Shown here: piece by piece, positions 61,801 through 64,000 of the stretch | Layout of the letters: each line of letters opens with the position of its first letter | How positions within the stretch are numbered: the stretch's first letter is position 1 | Source of the DNA: Pseudovibrio ascidiaceicola | GTDB taxonomy: Bacteria > Pseudomonadota > Alphaproteobacteria > Rhizobiales > Stappiaceae | Length of the DNA stretch: 64,000 nt | NCBI RefSeq assembly: GCF_900114245.1 | Contig: NZ_FOSK01000004.1 | Span: 1 to 64,000 of the forward strand | Reading direction: 5' to 3' | The notes under the pieces: model-generated | What the model was told of the DNA's origin: nothing | The model's database searches: none | Seen by the model: only the letters and a program-made list of their open reading frames with translations | Program-made: the position numbers and the translations under genes

Positions 61801-62459
61801 GTCCTCACTATGTGGCTCGCTTCCGTCTGGCTGATACGTCAGCTGCGGAAAGTGTGACGCTTGGCAAGTCCATTACTGCCGGGGATATCTTCAAAGCAAA
61901 AGGGGCATTACGCACCAGCACATGGGAAGGCAACTTCGGTCGCTTCACCGAGCTGGCAACCCTTTTTGAGAAGGAAACCGGCCTGCTGAACCGCATCGCT
62001 GCTGACCATGCACACGACATGCCTGGGCCGACTGGAGAATCCAACCGCCTTTATGCTGCACCACGTGGCACTGTGCTTTGCCTTGGGCCGGACACCGAGA
62101 GCCTGAAGCATCAGGTGGCTTTGGCTCTAGCTGCTGGCAACGGCGTCATTGCAGTTGGGCAAGGCGCTGAGAAGCTTGCTGTGAAGTTGCGTTCTCTTTC
62201 CGCTCCAATCGTCGCTTTGGAAGGTCATCTGGCCGTTGGTGCACTGACTGAAGTTCAAGGCGTTGATGCGATTGCGTCCAACCACAGCGAGCAAGAGCTG
62301 AAAGAAATGAAGGCAGAGCTTGCTGAGCGTGATGGCGCACTGATGCAGCTGATCATGGAACGTAACCAGCCGGAGCGTTATCAGTTGGAGCGCCATCTGT
62401 GCATTGACACAACAGCGTCTGGTGGTAACGCGAGCCTGCTTGCCGCAACAGAAGACTAA
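58821..62459 (+). CDS. putA: Bifunctional proline dehydrogenase / P5C dehydrogenase
   Basis: A 1212-residue PutA that oxidises proline to glutamate in two steps on one polypeptide. Residues ~60-460 form the FAD proline dehydrogenase barrel (NPGISVKLSALHPRYE, MVRLVKGAYWDSEIKRAQ, FATHNAHSVATI, YEFQRLHGMGE). Residues ~510-1000 form the aldehyde dehydrogenase (CISPWNFPLAIFSGQ, FTGSTGTAQ, Glu in ETGGLN, catalytic Cys in SAGQRCSALR). The final ~200 residues match the C-terminal PutA domain. The ribbon-helix-helix DNA-binding domain of E. coli PutA is absent, so regulation is left to the divergent Lrp-type protein. Confidence 0.97.
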   Translation: MGSEATPEIIRNKIRDNYLPDENQVVQELISSLQMDEAARKRASNKAADLISDLRANTSPTIMESFLGEYGLSTQEGIALMCLAEALLRVPDAQTIDALIADKITPSAWGEHLGQSSSTLINASTWALLLTGKVLAQDDQGLVGTIRGVVKRLGEPVVRTAVAQAMKELGRQFVLGRTIREAMRNARAEEGNGFTYSYDMLGEAARTEADAKRYHLSYSKAITALSSNCTKASIRENPGISVKLSALHPRYEFAKRERVMKELVPRTLSLIMLAKSSNMGFNIDAEEADRLDISLDVIEALLADPATEGWDGFGIVVQAFGPRATHVIDWLYAVAEKYDRKIMVRLVKGAYWDSEIKRAQTLGIDGYPVFTRKVSTDISYTACAEKLLGMTDRIYPQFATHNAHSVATILELGKNLPLSSYEFQRLHGMGEALHERTMKKHGSNCRIYAPVGAHKDLLAYLVRRLLENGANSSFVHQIRDENVTPEVIAQDPLVHIEKYGEHVANAKIALPPKLYGAGRKNAKGWDLSDPRQEAEYIENLKSFSATKWNGHPVIAASVKNAEAVSVKNPADLRDVVGSVATATPEQIEAALTTAHHGCAEWADKSAEDRAVILRKAADLFEENAPEIFALLTREAGKTYMDAINELREAVDFARYYANEAIRLDERDGKGGLRGPITCISPWNFPLAIFSGQIFAALAAGNPVLAKPAPQTPLIATFAIGLMHKAGIPVETLQLLPGAGEVGAALTSDSRVAGVCFTGSTGTAQHINRAMAKALSPSAPLIAETGGLNAMVVDSTALPEQAVRDVIASSFQSAGQRCSALRMLYVQEDIFEDFKEMLLGAMSELELGDPAVLSTDVGPVIDAAAQKKIAAHCEKWAEKGRVIKQMKAPTKGHFIAPTLIKLEGIEELDEEIFGPVLHIATFKAEEIDQTIDAINAKEFGLTFGLHTRVDSRVQHIVERVKVGNLYVNRNQIGAIVGSQPFGGEGLSGTGPKAGGPHYVARFRLADTSAAESVTLGKSITAGDIFKAKGALRTSTWEGNFGRFTELATLFEKETGLLNRIAADHAHDMPGPTGESNRLYAAPRGTVLCLGPDTESLKHQVALALAAGNGVIAVGQGAEKLAVKLRSLSAPIVALEGHLAVGALTEVQGVDAIASNHSEQELKEMKAELAERDGALMQLIMERNQPERYQLERHLCIDTTASGGNASLLAATED

Positions 62460-62476
62460 GCCACTTTGAAACAACA

Positions 62477-62509
62477 AAAAAAGCCGCCTCAGATTGAGGC
62501 GGCTTTTTT
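62477..62509. terminator. Bidirectional terminator after putA
   Basis: AAAAAAGCCGCCTC / GAGGCGGCTTTTTT, 14-base perfect stem with loop AGATT, between the convergent putA and dehydratase genes. Confidence 0.92.
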
Positions 62510-62524
62510 CATTTTAAACCACTA

Positions 62525-64000
62525 TCAATGACTATGACGTGGAAGACCTTTTTGCGCGATGCGCTGGTATTTGACGGCAGGCTTTAGCACCATGCCTTCA
62601 TCAAACTGATCCACGATACCACGTTGGATTTCTTGCCATGGCGTTTGATGTTCTGGGAACTCATAGCCACCGCTTTCAGCCAGCTCTTGTTTGCGTTTCA
62701 CCAGTTCTTCCTCCGAGATCAATACGTTCGCTTCACCTTTGTTGAGATCAAGACGAACGATATCTCCGTTACGCAGCAGAGCGAGGCCTCCCATGACGGC
62801 AGCTTCGGGGGATGCGTTAAGGATAGAAGGTGAACCTGAGGTGCCTGACTGACGACCGTCACCAATGCATGGCAGTGCGTCAATACCTTGCTTCAAGAGC
62901 TCATCCGGTGGCTGCATGTTGACAACCTCCGCGCCGCCTGGATAGCCGACCGGGCCGGTTCCTCGAATGACAAGAATGGTGTTGGCATCAATACCAAGAG
63001 CCTCATTGTTGATGTTGTGGTGGTATTCTTCAGGACCATCAAACACCACAACCTTGCCTTCAAAGGCATCCAAATCGTCCGGGTTAGACAGATAACGCTC
63101 TCTAAAATCCTTTGAAATTACAGAAGTTTTCATGATCGCGGACTTGAAGAGATTGCCTTTGAGGTTGAGGAACCCGGCATCCTTCATCATCGGCTTGTCA
63201 TAGGGATAGATCACGTCGTAATCAGCGACAGTGCTCTCGCCATAGATTTCACCCGTGGTCTTTCCTGAAACGGTGATCGCATCTTTATGGATGTGGTCGT
63301 GTTTCATCAACTCTGAGAAAATACCCGGAATACCGCCGGCACGGTGGAACTCTTCTGAAAGGTAAGCACCAGCAGGTTGGACGTTGGCAAGCAGTGGGAT
63401 CTTATGGCCGTGGTTTTGCCAGTCATCGTTGTGCAGCTCAACGCCAATATGTCGTGCAATTGCGTTGATATGTATTGGGGCGTTGGTTGAGCCACCAATA
63501 GCTGAGTTCACGGCAATTGCGTTTTCAAAGGCCTCGCGAGTGAGAATATCTGACGGCTTTTGATCTTCATGCACCATCTGCACGACGCGCTTGCCAGTCT
63601 CATATGAGATCTGGCCACGTTCGCGATATGGCGCGGGGATAGATGCACAACCCGGCAGGCTCATGCCCAATGCTTCTGCAAGCGAGTTCATGGTTGAGGC
63701 AGTGCCCATGGTGTTGCAACATCCCACTGATGGTGCAGAGTCTGCAACCATGTCCATAAACTCTTTGTAATCAATCTCGCCAGTCGCATACATCCGACGG
63801 GCTTTCCAGATAACTGTTCCAGAGCCAACACGTTCTCCCTTGTGATAGCCATTGAGCATTGGCCCGACAGTCAAGCAGATGGCGGGAATATTGACGGTTG
63901 CGGCAGCCATGAGCAGCGCTGGAGTGGTCTTGTCACAGCCGATGGTCAAAACAACACCATCGAGAGGATAACCATAAAGCGTTTCAACAAGACCAAGATA
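62525..64000 (-). CDS. IlvD/Edd-family dehydratase, partial at window edge
   Basis: The C-terminal ~491 residues of an iron-sulfur dehydratase. The frame stays open to the window edge, where it reads [25 protein letters not shown]; the Cys of GCDK and that of [15 protein letters not shown] are cluster ligands. [16 protein letters not shown] and [20 protein letters not shown] are further blocks. The wording fits the sugar-acid group (xylonate, arabonate, galactonate) better than dihydroxy-acid IlvD or phosphogluconate Edd. An apparent start at 63949 is internal. The true N-terminus lies beyond the window. Confidence 0.88.
   Translation of the reverse strand, partial: YLGLVETLYGYPLDGVVLTIGCDKTTPALLMAAATVNIPAICLTVGPMLNGYHKGERVGSGTVIWKARRMYATGEIDYKEFMDMVADSAPSVGCCNTMGTASTMNSLAEALGMSLPGCASIPAPYRERGQISYETGKRVVQMVHEDQKPSDILTREAFENAIAVNSAIGGSTNAPIHINAIARHIGVELHNDDWQNHGHKIPLLANVQPAGAYLSEEFHRAGGIPGIFSELMKHDHIHKDAITVSGKTTGEIYGESTVADYDVIYPYDKPMMKDAGFLNLKGNLFKSAIMKTSVISKDFRERYLSNPDDLDAFEGKVVVFDGPEEYHHNINNEALGIDANTILVIRGTGPVGYPGGAEVVNMQPPDELLKQGIDALPCIGDGRQSGTSGSPSILNASPEAAVMGGLALLRNGDIVRLDLNKGEANVLISEEELVKRKQELAESGGYEFPEHQTPWQEIQRGIVDQFDEGMVLKPAVKYQRIAQKGLPRHSH

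Noticed and set aside
62525-63949. Dehydratase gene starting at 63949
   Set aside because: The frame stays open to the window edge and continues with conserved family residues upstream, so that start is internal.

Overview
The window looks like chromosomal DNA of a marine alphaproteobacterium. The left edge carries the first bases of a 16S rRNA gene on the minus strand, with alphaproteobacterial wording. The gene content (BCCT osmolyte transporter, TRAP transporter with a hexuronate pathway, Zur/ZnuBC, PutA with an Lrp-type regulator, many LysR/TetR/GntR/MocR regulators) fits a metabolically versatile relative of Pseudovibrio/Stappiaceae. That genus call is an inference from gene content, not a computed placement. 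No prophage, CRISPR array, complete insertion sequence or tRNA was recognised.

Layout. 1-500: 16S start, boxA-containing leader and a strong rRNA promoter with UP-like tract (minus strand). 1.2-11.2 kb: aldo/keto reductase, BCCT transporter, PstS-like binding protein, MgtE, a methyltransferase, a cupin and a DEAD-box helicase. 11.4-12.7 kb: a repeat block with three 253-bp tandem units and a degenerate inverted copy, enclosing a small GIY-YIG nuclease gene. 12.7-14.2 kb: two unrecognised small genes, one preceded by an unusually structured leader. 14.3-25.6 kb: membrane proteins, LysR, HAD phosphatase, DUF418 protein, TetR, CPA1 antiporter, methyltransferase, M14-like desuccinylase, EamA exporter with divergent MocR regulator, DUF1062 protein. 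25.7-28.9 kb: a structured intergenic stretch and adhE with an FNR/FixK-type box. 29.3-33.5 kb: pseudouridine synthase, cupin, SCP2-like protein, TetR, and a LuxR-type regulator with a degenerate receiver. 33.5-35.7 kb: zur-znuB-znuC with a Zur-like palindrome.

35.8-47.6 kb is a divergent glucuronide catabolism locus. Beta-glucuronidase, a GntR regulator and uxuA run leftward. TRAP small and large permeases, a GH31 glycosidase, uxuB and uxaC run rightward. The 650-bp control region between them holds three TTGGT/ACCAA palindromes resembling UxuR/ExuR operators. Together the enzymes convert glucuronides to glucuronate, fructuronate, mannonate and 2-keto-3-deoxygluconate. The TRAP binding protein and the KDG kinase/aldolase are not in the window.

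47.7-51.0 kb: acyl-CoA synthetase and a CofD-like protein. 51.3-58.2 kb: an arginine deiminase locus (YfcC-type carrier, arcA, arcB, arcC) followed by an NhaC antiporter and a GNAT enzyme. 58.2-62.5 kb: Lrp-type regulator divergent from putA. 62.5-64.0 kb: an IlvD/Edd-family dehydratase cut by the window edge.
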